Part shown: piece after piece, positions 1 to 13,000 of the stretch | Layout of the letters: every line of letters starts with the position of its first letter | How positions within the stretch are numbered: the stretch's first letter is position 1 | DNA from: Owenia fusiformis | Lineage: Eukaryota; Annelida; Polychaeta; Sabellida; Oweniidae | Reading direction: 5' to 3' | NCBI GenBank assembly: GCA_903813345.2 | Contig: CAIIXF020000004.1 | Span: forward strand, 13,724,196 to 13,788,195 | Length of the DNA stretch: 64,000 nucleotides | The notes under the pieces: generated by a model | What the model saw: only the letters and a program-made list of their open reading frames with translations | Told to the model about the DNA's origin: nothing | Databases searched by the model: none | Position numbers and translations under genes: made by a program

Positions 1-972
1 AAATATACTATTAAACAATGTAATGATTTCATTTCAAAATTCATTAAGGTTTCTACGGGTAACAAGTGATATTTAACGAATAAGTATCCTTTGTACGGAT
101 GATTTTAAAGATACGGTAAATGTGATTTTTTGCTTTTTCATTTTATGAAAGTATTGTTTTTGTGGTGGTTAATTTGTGCCCATTGGGTGTTAGCTTCCAG
201 CCCAAACGCCGATTCAGTGTCTCAGAATAGAATACATTGGAGACTAGCACGGAGCCACGGAGTTTGCTTCTAGCCTCTAACATAATTTGATTATTTGGCG
301 TCTGTACCTTACGCTTTGTTAGTTACATTGATAGAACTATACTAGCGTATTGCATATGACTTTTTAGAATCCTGTTTATGATATATCTGGAAAATAGTTT
401 CAATGGTTCAATCAAATTGAAGTAATTCTGTAATAGTTCTGTTTCAATTTTTCAATGCATCTGCCCCCCCCCTGACTGTTAGTGTTATGAAAAATACGTC
501 GCCTGCATAAGGGTGAACTGTGATTTGAGTAAGTTCAATAGGTTACATTCGAGTTGTCAATGTACACTTATGATTTTTAAGTTATAGCCAAACCCTTAAT
601 ACATATTAAATCTTAATTGACCTTAATTGTGTAGTTTAAAGAAAAAACGAAAAAAATCGAGCACTGTTCGAAAATCGTTTAACGTCATAAGAAAGTTAAA
701 TGTCTTCCTCAACGAATGCACACAAAATCAAACATAAAATCCTTATTGTATTCCTCAGATAATTGTTTAAACCTACATCAAACCTACATCATTGTATTTG
801 CTTCAATTCGGTTAAATAGTGACACCGTACATCTAAAGTGTACGACAGTATATTTTGTCACTGTACATTGTCGATGGTTAGGCGTGTCTATTACTGCAAT
901 TTGACGTTTCGTCAGGATATACTCCCAAGCAAAGTGTAATATATTCTGCCGTATTGTAAACGGGATAACTTG
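1..972. other. Intergenic, no gene recognised
   Basis: AT-rich sequence with only short chance ORFs. The open stretch at 716-904 has no recognisable domain and no signal peptide. I see nothing else that can be supported. Confidence 0.5.
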
Positions 973-973
973 T
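713..973. other. placeholder for element boundary (see 973-1713)
   Basis: The left target-site TA of the foldback element lies at 973-974 and the right one at 1712-1713. The element itself is the next entry. Confidence 0.1.
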
Positions 974-1713
974 ACAGGGTGTTCAAAAAACGCAACCCAA
1001 AGAAATTGCTATATCGTGGAAAATACTTGTCTAATTGTGTTCATTTTTTCAGGAAAGAAAGAAGAGACTATGTATGTATAGCTCCTGCTGTTAGTTAGTT
1101 GTAAAACATGATGCCTTGGACCACTGCTCAAAAGACATTAGTATTAGAAAGATACGAAAGTTGCAGTCATGACGACTGCCACAGCAATAAAACCAAATAA
1201 CTTTCTAACCATAGTGTTTTGGCTATTAAAATTTGGCACAAATCATCTACATTCAATGTATGATAAATCTGTAGAGTGAAATCAAAATCACTCCATGGAC
1301 TTTACAGTTTTGGTCGAAATGCGATCAAAACTCAGTCAGACATCCTGGTTCAGCCAGACTTAAGAAGGCATTTTGACCATGACTGAAAAGTCCCTGGAGT
1401 GATTTTAATGAAACTCCCCTAATTCACTACACATTATATAAAAATAATTTGTGTCGAAACTGAAGTGCCAAAAACACCATGGTTAGAAAGTTATTAGGGT
1501 TTATTGGTCTGGAAGTCACCTCTGACTGCGTTTTTCATATCTTTCTAATACTAATGTCTTTTGAGCAGGTGTCCAAGGCATTATGTTTTACAACTAACTA
1601 ACAGCAGGAGCTATACATACACAATCTCTTCTTTCTTTCCTGAAAAATGAACACAATTGGATAAGTTCTAAGATATAGCGATTTCTTTGGGTTGCGTTTT
1701 TTAACACCCTGTA
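973..1713. mobile_element. Foldback DNA element, CAGGGTGTTC ends, TA target site
   Basis: The left end CAGGGTGTTCAAAAAACGC at 975 is mirrored by the right end GCGTTTTTTAACACCCTG at 1711. Both are flanked by TA, as expected of Tc1/mariner-type insertion. The arms pair over most of the element, for example the CAGCAGGAGCTATACATAC segment near 1603 with its complement near 1080, leaving a short loop around 1340. No transposase ORF is present, so it is non-autonomous. A transcript would fold into a long hairpin. The class assignment is inferred from the ends and target site. Confidence 0.8.
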
Positions 1714-2140
1714 TGTATTCTTGGATTTCGATTTTTCTATTTACAATTTCGATCCACTGAATAGTCTAGGAAGGCAATGTTACAGACTGTAAATTAGCTC
1801 AAAGCTGTCCAACATTTACAATTTAAAGTCTTCTGGCGGCTAGATTTTTGAATGAGGCTAGGTTTTGAATGAAGCACCAGTCTCAACATTTAGACCCTCA
1901 CTTAGATTTTGTCGACGTACATTTGTAAATGTATTATTTTGTTTCAGCAAGCATTTTTAGTTTATGTTTTATTCATTTAATTTGTCAATTTGACAAAGTT
2001 GTGAACTTATATGTGTGTCAGCTTTAGATTGCACAACAGTAGCAACCTAAGATGAAGAGTAGAACTTAATCTTGATCAAGGCTGACAATCGGAAGGAATA
2101 AACACAAATGTCATATTGATCTGCAAGCTTCACATAATTG

Positions 2141-3265
2141 TCATACGTTCGTTGTTGATGATGTACATGTAGTTGCAGTTTGATATCGTGCAGTTATTGG
2201 CGTTTTGTAACACCTTCCACAAAATAGAGTCTTCATTTTGGTGCGAAAACGTCTACCAGTCGCACAGTATAGAATAAAATTGATTCCACAATTAATGAAA
2301 TATAATTCAGTGGCAACGGCTCTCAATAGATTCATATTCGCTAGGATCTGATTCGAAACGTGTTTATCGCTTGAATTATATTTTTCGTCCAAGATATAGT
2401 ATATTGTGACCGGAAGTGTGAGAAAAATGAAAGCGAGACTAACAACAATGAGCATGACGGTTAGTGACCTTGACCTGTCATAGTGACCCGCCTGGATACC
2501 AGTTCTGACGTTCATTGTTGCTACTCTTTCTCTTCTAGACATCACGAGTCTGGTGATAATAATCACGTTTCCAATGACGATTAGTACAAATGGGAGAATC
2601 GAAGCCAAAACGAGATCGATCCAAACCCATATATGTATCCGCCAATGTCTGTACTTATCATGATTATACACGTAACACACAACGGTGTACAATTTTCCTT
2701 CCCACGTGACCTCTCCCGATCCCTGTATCCATAACAGATTTAGATTTATCCCCAATAAAACGATTGTGATTATCGTTATGTTTATCCCCGCACGTCTAAC
2801 AGTGCACCATTCCCTGGCGTGAATTGGGAGTAGTACGGTGAACATTCTCTCAAAAGTAACAGCAGCGAGTAACCACGCGCATATATGCGCAAGAAAATAG
2901 GCCAAGAATCGACTTAGGCGACAAATAATTTCATCAGTGTCCCTGTAATAAAACTGGAACTGCCTTATCAACCAATGGTTTGTAAGTGTTACGAGGAGAT
3001 TAAACGTGTCACAAACGGCCAATGCAGACAGATAAACGCTCGAGCTCGTCTTGCGCATGTTTGTGCATGTCAGTACAAGAAAGCACAGGCAGTTGAGTAG
3101 GACTCCCACGAAGAGCACAAACGGTGATACATATTTGAATAAAAAATCTCCCGCCAAATATTCTGGAAAAGTTGTATACAAATTGCCCGTATACCTGGTC
3201 GTTATGTTCGTAAATACCGTTGTCATCTCACTTGTTATGTTCGTGGTACTAGCTCTATATTTCAT
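2141..3265 (-). CDS. Class A GPCR, peptide-receptor-like, intronless
   Basis: A 374-residue seven-helix receptor in one exon. It has an N-terminal tail with NIT glycosylation sequons (residues 9 and 20), TM1 near 45-68 with conserved N58, D86 in TM2, C115 at the top of TM3 and its likely disulfide partner C197 in ECL2. ERM (139-141) replaces DRY, FLTLP lies in TM6, and NFILY (329-333) replaces NPxxY before a basic helix 8. The RKTSSSVYLSALAVCD stretch after TM1 and the NFxLYC ending resemble the large FMRFamide-receptor/GPR139-like expansions of marine invertebrates. That places it in the plasma membrane sensing an extracellular ligand, probably a peptide. The ligand cannot be assigned. No intron signal is needed, and intronless single-exon receptors are common in such expansions. 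Confidence 0.9.
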   Translation of the reverse strand: MKYRASTTNITSEMTTVFTNITTRYTGNLYTTFPEYLAGDFLFKYVSPFVLFVGVLLNCLCFLVLTCTNMRKTSSSVYLSALAVCDTFNLLVTLTNHWLIRQFQFYYRDTDEIICRLSRFLAYFLAHICAWLLAAVTFERMFTVLLPIHAREWCTVRRAGINITIITIVLLGINLNLLWIQGSGEVTWEGKLYTVVCYVYNHDKYRHWRIHIWVWIDLVLASILPFVLIVIGNVIIITRLVMSRRERVATMNVRTGIQAGHYDRSRSLTVMLIVVSLAFIFLTLPVTIYYILDEKYNSSDKHVSNQILANMNLLRAVATELYFINCGINFILYCATGRRFRTKMKTLFCGRCYKTPITARYQTATTCTSSTTNV

Positions 3266-3782
3266 CTTTAATTGTTCTTCCTTTGTGAATAACTGCTACG
3301 CTGCGTTTTCTAATAATAGCAGCTGTTTTTATATATATACTAGTCACAGTTTCGTTGATGCTCTTACTTCGTACTTGGCTGGTCAAACCTTGTTTAATTA
3401 TCCTCGATTAAGATTTATGAGAAAATAACTATTGTACTATGAAGAATGATCCATGTATTCCGTTATTCTCGTCTCCGGTGTCTTATTATACGTTCTTTTT
3501 TCTATCAACCTAATTGAGAAAGCAGGAAATTATGCTACGTCAATTTACTTATCATCCGCTGTGAAATGAGTAATGAGATTGCGATTCCTCCTGATTGTAT
3601 TTAGACTAGCAGTGTGATAGTCAACGATATTTTTAACACTTAACATTCTAAACCTCGCGTTATGCCATTCTCAACCTTAACCCTCTTCATTTATAAGGAT
3701 TTTATCTGGCCGTAACCCAAAAAGAATTGGCAGCCAGGAGTCTAACTCGAAGTTTTTGATCTTCAGGCAATGTGTTTAGTGC
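3266..3782. other. Upstream region of the GPCR
   Basis: This holds the presumed 5' flank of the minus-strand receptor. No clear TATA box or other gene was found. The plus-strand ORF reaching 3428 is mostly the antisense of the receptor's N-terminus. Confidence 0.4.
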
Positions 3783-4342
3783 ATGCATATTTCTACGGCT
3801 TCAAGGAGAATAGCCCTCTGCGTTCATTACTATACCGTATACATATTTCTATGGCTGCAAGGAAAATAGCCCTCTGCGTTCATTACTATATCGTATGCAT
3901 ATTTCTATGGCTGCAAGAAGAATAGCCCTCTGCGTTAATTACTATACCGTTTGCATATTTTTACGACTGCAAGGAGAATAGCCCTTTGTGTTTATTACTA
4001 TACCGTTTGCATATTTCTATGGCTGCAAGGAAAAAAGCCCTCTGCGTTCGTTACAATACCGAATGCATATTTCTATGGCTGCAAAGAGAATAGCCCGCTG
4101 CGTTAATTACTCTACCGTATGCATATTTCTACGGCTGCAATGAAAATAGCCCTCTGCGTTAATTACTATAGCATATGCATATTTATATTGCTGCAAGGAG
4201 AATAGCCCTCTGCGGTAATTACTTTACCGTTTGCATATTTTTACGGCTGCAAGGAGAATAGCTAGCCCTCTGCGTTAATTAGTCTACCATATGCACATGT
4301 CTACGGCTGCAATGAGAATAGCCTTCTGTGTTACTATACCGT
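3783..4342. repeat. 57-bp tandem repeat, about 10 copies
   Basis: The unit reads roughly GCATATTTCTACGGCTGCAA, then GGAGAATAGCCCTCTGCGTT, then AATTACTATACCGTAT. Copies follow one another with point changes from 3783 to about 4342. It is non-coding in all frames as far as I can see. Confidence 0.85.
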
Positions 4343-5240
4343 GTTTTCGAATAAAATGGATATGGACAGTTTTTGGGAATGTCGTCTTAAAATTACCCCC
4401 AGCCCACTTGCAAACAATTTTAATTATATTTCTGTAAGAATATTTGGGCTTGTTTGATTTCTTGTTGTGTATTTTTCCGAAATTCCCCAATGTATACTTT
4501 TTTTACCGAAAAATAAAGATTTTTACGATATGTATTATTTTTCTATAATTATGGTTACCATTCATTTTGAACTTTTTCTGGCGAATATCCTCAAGCCCAT
4601 GCTCAACTGCTACAATATTTATTTTCACTCGCTTGTTGTCATGACGAAAATTGTAATTGCTTATAAGTTTTTGCATCGACGAGATTATAATCATAATATT
4701 CATAATCATAATATTTACGGAAAATAATGGCCATTTCCAAGAAATCTGCCAAACTAATTGTTAAAAAAGTAAACTGATAATAAAATATTGTTGTTACATT
4801 GTGTCAAATAAAAGTCAATAATTGCTTCACATTTACGATTAACAAAATGACATTCTAGTGTTATTACATTTTCTTATGTACACTGCAGTGCCAACCTGTT
4901 TCATTCAGTTTAAGTCCATGTGTAGCATTATATAACAAAATCATTTGCTCATTAATGTTTTTTCATGAAATTCGCAATAAATTGAATGAAATAAGTCAGA
5001 AACATTTTAGCAGTGGGGTTGACAGAGTTTAGTCTTTTAAGATGCATAGTGCAACATTTGATGATTGACGTTTGCTAAGGAAGTGAAGGGATCGAAATCG
5101 AAAAATGACTCAAACAATTGTTAATTCATACACACACGATAGCTTGCCTGTTGCTTTGATGGTACTGATTTGCATTGACAGCCGTGATAAAAAACTAATT
5201 GATTAGAAAATCATTTTAAGATTATATTAATAGCAAAACA
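4343..5240. other. AT-rich intergenic DNA
   Basis: Short ORFs on both strands at 4284-4727 overlap each other, are low in complexity and show no domain. Nothing else recognised. Confidence 0.4.
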
Positions 5241-5242
5241 GT

Positions 5243-5405
5243 TTCATCGGTGGCGGATCCGGGGGGGGGGGGGCATGGGGCCCGACCCCCTTCCCCCTAA
5301 GTTTGGCCCAGAAAAAAAAGTTGGGCCCACTTTTCGGTTTTAGGGAAGTTTTTTCTCTGACCTGAAATTTGGCCCCCCTCCTTGTTGGTTCCTTGATCTG
5401 CCCTT
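5243..5405. mobile_element. Poly-G repeat fragment with GGCGGATCCGGGGG start
   Basis: GGTGGCGGATCC followed by a long G run and a GGCCC-rich body. It resembles 62954-63180, which has matching inverted ends, and a scrap at 11183. It appears to be one family of non-autonomous elements; the class is not assigned. Confidence 0.5.
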
Positions 5406-5874
5406 TATCATCGTAACTATTTTAATTAATATAAGTAGAAAGTAATTCAATGTTTTGTAGCTTTCGATTATGTTATCCCAACATTGATATCTTAATCTGA
5501 GATTGTTAGACAACATTGTAACGGTAACTTATTTGGCACAACACGTAAATGCTTTTGTTACTTTTAACCATCTCATAAACCATCCAGATTTATGTGTTTA
5601 TACAAGGGAAATAATTTGATTATATCATTATGTGGCAGGGAAGACGCATTGTTTCCATTTCAACCTTATGATATTTTAAAACTAGATAAAATAGAATAAA
5701 TATCGGTACGTATTTTTCAGTCTTAAAAATAAGTTTTCCATGTTCTTAGACGTTTGTTCAATTTTTGTACTCGTGAATTGCTGGAGCAGATCAATAAATT
5801 GATATCAACAATTGAAATATACAACATAGGTTTGAATTATTCGCTTTTCAGGAGCGGGACCGGATGAGTATACC

Positions 5875-6212
5875 CTGAAGACGAAGCTCTCTTTTAAGAA
5901 GTGAAGTCAAACGAATGCAAAGGGTACGTGCAGAGTCTAGTTAAACTGAAGACGAAGCTTTCTTTTAAGAAGTGAAGTCAAACGAATGCAAAGGGTACGT
6001 GCAGAGTCTAGTTAAACTGAAGACGAAGCTCTCTTTTAAGAAGTGAAGTCAAACGAATGCAAAGGGTACGTGCAGAGTCTAGTTAAACTGAAGACGAAGC
6101 TCTCTATTAAGAAGTGAAGTCAAACGAATGCAAAGGGTACGTGCAGAGTCTAGTTAAACTGAAGACGAAGCTCTCTTTTAAGAAGTAAAGTCAAACGAAT
6201 GCAAGGGTAGGA
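5875..6212. repeat. 71-bp tandem repeat, 5 copies
   Basis: CTGAAGACGAAGCT begins copies at 5875, 5946, 6017, 6088 and 6159, an exact 71-bp spacing. Copies are nearly identical, so the array is recent. No ORF runs through it. Confidence 0.92.
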
Positions 6213-6245
6213 TGAGTACAGCGTATCCATCCCAGTCATGGACCT

Positions 6246-6388
6246 TATGCCTGGGTCACATAGGCGCCGGGCGCCGGCCTATGAGTTGTCATCGGCCGAT
6301 TTCTAAATTGACCGGGCGCCAGTGACTTTTCCCCGATGTCTTGATTCCGCCGTGAGTATGGTCACATTAGTACAGGCACACTACGGCG
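6246..6388. mobile_element. Small GC-rich MITE, TGCCTGGGTCACAT end
   Basis: Begins ATGCCTGGGTCACAT and contains GGGCGCC-rich DNA. It ends near ATGGTCACAT...AGGCA. It matches the size and layout of the copy at 49607-49745. The right end is degenerate. Confidence 0.45.
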
Positions 6389-7467
6389 CCCGCAAACAAC
6401 TAAATCTATCTATAGGATATCGTACGGGTATCGAAAGTCTATCTGCCGATGACCGAACGGCACCCGCCAGGACATCGGTCGATCTACAGGACACCAAGGA
6501 GCCTCTACAGCTATTCATAATATTCATAAACAAGTTTCTTTCATTTCAGTTTCCAAAATCAATCATGCTGCATTGACTAAAGACACTTCTTTGTATGAGC
6601 TGTACATACGTACAGTTATACACATTCTATAACATTATGATTTTGAACTTCATATTAATTTATTGAAAATAATTATATCATCTGATTTATTGTAAGATAC
6701 TCAAATAAGATAAATTGTAGCTAGACTCTCGCAAAGTGTGGCCCTTGAAAAAACTATACCCACAGAAACATTTTCATATGATTTTTAATGGCATATGCAT
6801 GATTGAATCGAATATACGGATAAAAGGTATCATCCTGTTCATCAGGATTTAATGCCATGACTGACTTGCAGCTAACAAGGACGAAAGATCCATCCACCCA
6901 CACCACTACCCAAATGTGTTATTGTTTTACAATTATATTTCGTTATACTATTCGTTCTTTCATATTTTAGAAAAAAATTCTTGGCAATTATATTTCCTAA
7001 ACTTATCATATTTAAAATGTTTATATAATATTACTAATCATAATTGAGAATTATCGAACAAATCAGTGTGTAAAGTTAAATAAAATCCCTGGATGCCCTG
7101 ACGATGCCACCGGGAGTCGTAAGATAATCGTGCAATGACCGTACGGGACACGGCCGGTAGGTACCGATGAGTTTGGTAGAGAGAAAATCGCCAACATATC
7201 GGCAACTTTGGTAGGTATGTATTTTTATAGCATTGCTTGAACGATCGCGAGGATTATCAATTCTGAATCGACAGAAAATTAAACTTCATTGCAAATACGG
7301 TCACTTTAACCATCTTCGAAGCTAATGTACCCTTACTGAATTCTAACGAACATGGCAAATAACTGTAATTATGTCACATTCAAAAGGAATTGATTTAACA
7401 GCAATTATTCAAGATGACAGCTCACACCCTAGCGCACAAAGCAATTGAGTTTGATCATTATGAATTA
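6389..7467. other. Intergenic, no gene recognised
   Basis: AT-rich except for a GC-richer patch near 7090-7200. The plus ORF at 6322-6576 overlaps the MITE and has no recognisable domain. Confidence 0.4.
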
Positions 7468-7898
7468 CTCAGATGCGAGTAGGTGTAGTTTTCACTTTCC
7501 CCACCAGGTAGCTGATTCGGGGGAAATAACATGGCAGGGTATTACAAAATTCCCTTTAACTTGAATAATCATCAGTTTTAGTGGTTCATTTTTCATATTA
7601 CCCTTATGTATCTGATAGTTATACAAATTAAAATTTGCCCAGTAAAAGAAAATATTACCTGCCTAGCACAAGAAAAGATATTTCACTTTTTGTGATTTTA
7701 CAGCATTGGGTCTATGGGGAATCTCCCCGACCTAGAAGTAACATTTTCAAAGAAAATTGAATTTTGAAAGTTGATAAACTCTTTTCAAAATCACATTTCT
7801 AGATGTAATTTTACATGTAGATTCCAAATGTGACATCAGTTTGACTGAATTTTGAATTTTTAATGCAGTAAATCAAGATTATTTCTACTCGCATCTGG
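7468..7898. mobile_element. PIF/Harbinger-like MITE, copy 1
   Basis: Ends are CAGATGCGAGTAG and CTACTCGCATCTG. The interior matches 48860-49290 in inverted orientation (shared blocks around GGGGAATCTCCCCGA and the TAGATGTAATTTTACATGTA palindrome). It has no ORF. Confidence 0.75.
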
Positions 7899-10028
7899 TG
7901 TATTGGGATCAAAGTATCTCATGTATTGTTCAATCCCCTTGCGCATTCAGGCGTAACAATGATGCTTTTAATGGATCTATTTATAATGAAGAGAGAGTCA
8001 GATTTAGTTCATAGTGTGCCTAATTGTAATAAATATGATTCTAGCTGAATGATGGCATCATGATATACCATGACATCTCATTTCTTCTCAGCCCTGAGAT
8101 GTTTCAGGTGAAACAGAAAGATGCTATGAGTATCAGAATGGAATGATGGTAGAAATGTTATTCCAACTTCCCCCCCCCCGCTCAATAAGTTTAGCATTCG
8201 AATGTTCCCGTTTTGGTCACTTGTCAGAGAATGTACTTAATAATGTTTAAGTATTTAAAAAAATAATCAAAGTCATATTTTTCAAAAAGTAAGTGAGTAA
8301 CATAATTGAGATTTACGACGGATTTATGGCGTCGTATATGATATCCCAAAATAATAAAAACTTCTAAGATTTGAGCACGAATAGCTTTTAAATCATGGTG
8401 TATTTATTGGCTCGCGTGCTTCATTTAAGATTGATTCCTATTTTGAGAATGTCAATCTATTTTGAATGATTCATGCCTCGTTAAATTGTTTGTCATTCTA
8501 CTGTTGCAAATAAATTGGATCTTTAAACTGATAACATTAGGTGATATTCAATTACACGTTAGACATATAAAATTGAAGAAGTGCAAATATGTTATGAGAC
8601 ACGACATCCCTTTTATCCTACCGTTTCCAAATTTTTAATCAAGGCGCTTATTCCCTGTCAACAAACCTTAATCGGATGATTTATTCCGATACGTGGATAT
8701 AAGAGTTCTTGGAAATACACCTTCCTCCATAAGTTTGGTGACTGAAAGTTTTCATCGAATAGCATAGCATAGACTAACTGAACACACCTATCTAAAGCCA
8801 GCCGAGGGACCATCTGCATAGACAATTGCGGGTAGTGGTTTTCTCCAACCTCCAGCCGGCGCGGCAGGGTAAGAAACAGATTTTAAAAAGTAAATTGAAA
8901 GTAAGTTTTGGATTGTCTCGTGTCAGCTTTAATTTATTGCGCATGCTCAATGTTCTTTACTTGCGCATGTGCATTGGTCAAAATGGTGCAAAAATGTTAT
9001 GTGACTAAGGAGGTTATTTAAAATGGCAGACACCGATATAATTTATTTTCATCCTCAATTTTTGATTTTTCATCAGATATAGTGAGACATTTATAATCAA
9101 ATTTGAAATATAAATGGATTAAAAAGGCCCTCTCGTATATATAGTGCTATTAATCAAAATTTAAAAAAGAACATTCTAACTATAGCAACTTATGATCGCA
9201 ATAGCGGCTGATGATTTGGACACAATTTCAAATCACTTTCAAAACTGTGATTTATGATTGCTATGAAGAACAATGAAGGTACTAAAATAAGGTAAGCATC
9301 GATAGATCATACCTTGATGTACTTGTGAATCACAGTGTTTTAACCTTGTTAAGCATATTTCGTCTTTTTTAAATTGACTTTCTGGAAGACGACTTCTGTT
9401 TGTGAAACCTTGAACGGAGAGTGTATTATCGACATTGTACAATATTGAGTGTGATGATATTCTGTTGATGTTTAGAGTGAATAGGAGGATGCTCTTATTT
9501 GCATAATCATTTTCGAAATAATTGACAGCATCGCACTTTAACTAATACTTTAAAGTACACTCCCTCCATAAGTTTGGTCACCGGAAGTGACATTAGAAAG
9601 TATGTCAAAACCTGTGAATAGCTGGGCCTAAATTGTAAAAGTTAGGAAATATATTACAAAGGCGATTTTAAATACCAAAACATAAAAGTTACTCCCGATT
9701 GCAAAATATTTGGACGGTTAGTCTACGAGCCTGGAACATTTGTTTAAAGCTGCAACAAATACATCGATATTCTGATTTGATGGATACATGTTAAATACAT
9801 ATCAACTATTAAAAATATTAAAAACATAACGAGGTAGATATGACTTGCATTAATTGTTCAACTATTCAAAATAAACATAAACTCATCGATTCAGAGCTCT
9901 AGTATTTGATCAGCTTATAGTACTACAATGGATAGTTGTTTTGGAATATCCATATTAAGTGTTAATTTTGCCAATAAATGAGTTAAATAAACAAATCTAG
10001 CTTGTAATTTGCAGTGTTTGCATCAAAA
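7899..10028. other. Intergenic DNA with a dispersed short repeat
   Basis: Contains two copies of a CCTCCATAAGTTTGG motif, near 8716 and 9556 (a third is at 36205). Short ORFs at 8826-9008 and 9239-9442 show no domain. The 5' end of the mosaic protease gene, including any 5'UTR exon, should lie in the last part; a possible acceptor TTTGCAG ends at 10014. Confidence 0.4.
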
Positions 10029-13000
10029 ATGCCGATAAAGTTTAAGGAATTACTTTTTCAATTAATGGTTGTCCTGTTGAGCTGCGATGCGATTTTTGGG
10101 AGTAACGTTCGCATTTGGCGTCATTTGGAGAAAAGGAAAGCAGGGGAGCAGCCTCCTGCGGGGGAGTGCATGAATTGTAGATGGGGAGGACAAACTGGAG
10201 TTCATTTCTATACATGCTGCAATAACTGTGATGAACCTGATAATGAATGTGACGGGGTAAATAACTACTGTAATTATTCCATAAATCATAAAAAAACGTG
10301 AATAAACATCAAAAATAAATTCACATAGAGAATTAGAGATCTTTCATGACAGTTTATACCATTCAATTTGAGTATTACCCTTGGTCTGTTATTTTTAAAT
10401 AGCTTTGATTATAAACAAATGTCCTATAAACGAATGTCCTGTGAAGGTTCACCTTAACGATACATTTTCTCAAAGAACTGCTATGGGTTATATGTAAAAA
10501 AACAATGAGTCGCTTGTCTAATTAGGTGGAGTATGACAGTGCTAGCAATGGCGATTACTGTGGAAAATGTGGAGTTGATTCTGCTGATGGAGATGGCACT
10601 TGTAATAAAGGTGAAGGGGATACATTCCAATGCGGTGGCTGTGATGGCCAGACAAAGATAAAAACAAAGTACGTGGTTTACCTCTCAGTATTTACTTAAA
10701 AGTATACACTGTTTCTTTGTACTTCAGATCATTGTTTGGGATGCGTGTGCTTTACTTATTTATGAATCTTTATACTCATCAAATACTCTTTTTCACCTGT
10801 ATTAGGTCGTACCCTTTCAATGGCACATGCGATTACATTCAGTTTAATAACATCAAAGTTCAGCAATATTTAAATAAACCGAAAGACAGAACAATATCGA
10901 TAATCCACTCACTTGAACACAAGCTTTCCAATGGTACTATTGATACGAAAAAATATATTATCTAATATAATTTAGTTCATCTATGACGATTCCAATATAC
11001 TATATAATATGCATTTGTGTATTAAATTAGAATTGTTTCATTATCCGGCTATTGCTGTCTTTTACTATTCAATCAACTGATGTAGTAAACATATATGTTT
11101 CATAAAAGCGCAAGAAAAATCCATATTTATTGTTCTAGATGGTTTTCACATACGACCAAGGTTCAACCAATGCAGATATATGCACTGGCGGACCTGGGGG
11201 GAGCTATATATCTCGGAATATGATCATATTTCCAAACATCCACATTTCATGAAATCTTGAAAAATTACAGAATATTAATTTTTTAAAGCTTGAAGTGGGT
11301 AATATGTGTGTGCTTGTGTCTGGATCATGTTTAACAAGAATGTGTTTTCTTGGTTGAAGATGTGACTCAGTTTGGTTATATAGAGTCCCTGGGTTTTGCT
11401 GGGCGTGGCAGATGTGTTTCAACAAACTCTGTAAGAAGGTGCATGGTAGACGCCCTGGGAAACGTTCAACTGGAAAAATAGAGTCCATAGTAAAACGGTG
11501 AGTATTTAAAGATATACTTGTTTAAACATTTGTCATCCTTTATGAAACATGTCTACAAATTCTGTTTATAAATCAGCCAAACTGCCGATATACGGGATGA
11601 CTTTTGTGGAGATGGTGTTTGTAATCTAGATGAAACAACCACAAATTGCCCAATGGACTGTTGTGGTTTGTTAAACCCTGTGTGTATATGGGAAACATAT
11701 TTCGCCCTCTGTTTCCCTGATGGTTCATGTGACAAATGTCCGCCATTGTGCTGCAGCGAGCCTACATGTTGCGGTAGGTTGAAACAAATGTGTTTTTTTC
11801 ATTTTTTGTATGACGATTTATCTCATATTTGTAAAATATACAAGTGTAACACGTATTACAACAAACATTACCGATCTAATCAGTAGCTTAACTGTTACAG
11901 GTTCAACGATTAATAACACTACTCAAGCTGGTATAATAGAGCAAGAAGAAATGACTGGACATGTTACAACAATGGAAACAAAGAACTTAACAGATTCAGG
12001 TACAAGAACGAAACCAGGTGGAATAACAGAACAAGTTACAACAATGGAAACAAATAACTTAACAGAACCAGTTACAGGAACGGAGCCAGGTGGAATAACA
12101 GAACAAGTTATAACAATGGAAACAAAGAACTTAACAGAACATGTTACAAGAACGGAGCCAGGTGGAATAACAGGACAAGTTACAACAATGGAAACAAAGA
12201 ACTTAACAGAACCAGTCACAAGTACAGAACCAAGTGAAATAACAGAACAAGTTACAACAATGGAAACAAAGAACTTAACAGAACCAGTTACAGGAACGCA
12301 ACCAGGTGGAATAACAGAACAAGTTACAACAATGGAAACAAAGAACTTAACAGAACCAGTTACAGGAACGGAACAAGGTGGAATATCAGAACAAGTTACA
12401 ACAATGGAAACAAAGAACTTAACAGAACCAGTTACAAGTACAGAACCAGGTGAAATAACAGAACAAGTTACAACAATGGAAACAAAGAACTTAACAGAAC
12501 CAGTTACAGGAACGGAACCAGGTGGAATAACTGAACAAGTTACAACAATGGAAACAAAGAACTTAACAGAACCAGTTACAGGAACGCAACCAGGTGGAAT
12601 AACAGAACAAGTTACAACAATGGGAACAAAGAACTTAACAGAACCAGTTACAGGAACGGAACAAGGTGGAATATCAGAACAAGTTACAACAATGGAAACA
12701 AAGAACTTAACAGAACCAGTTACAAGTACAGAACCAGGTGAAATAACAGAACAAGTTACAACAATGGAAACAAAGAACTTGACAGAACCAGTTACAGGAA
12801 CGGAACCAGGTGGAATAACAGAACGAGTTACAACAATGGAAACAAAGAACTTAACAGAACCAGTTACAAGTACAGAACCAGGTGAAATAACAGAACAAGT
12901 TGCAACAATGGAAACAAAGAACTTAACAGAACCAGTTACAGGAACGGAACCAGGTGGAATAACAGAACAAGTTACAACAATGGAAACAAAGAACTTAACA

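Larger units (their letters stand above)
10029..11773 (+). other. Cys-rich N-terminal head of the mosaic protease (exons 1-4)
   Basis: Exon 1 encodes a signal peptide ([17 protein letters not shown]) and a CMNC...CCNNC cluster. Exon 2 has CGKCG and CGGCDG. Exon 3 has FCWAW and a basic RRPGKR stretch that could be a furin-type site, and ends KR. Exon 4 carries [11 protein letters not shown]...CPMDCC, a motif seen in many secreted Cys-rich proteins. Exon 2 ends in phase 2, and exon 3 begins with the one base needed, which joins QTKIKTK to CDSVWLY. I know no named family for this combination. Confidence 0.65.

Noticed and set aside
713-973. Feature entry with start after end
   Set aside because: That placeholder row in the feature list is void; the element is the 973-1713 entry.
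3051-3428. 125-codon plus-strand ORF
   Set aside because: Mostly antisense of the GPCR N-terminus.
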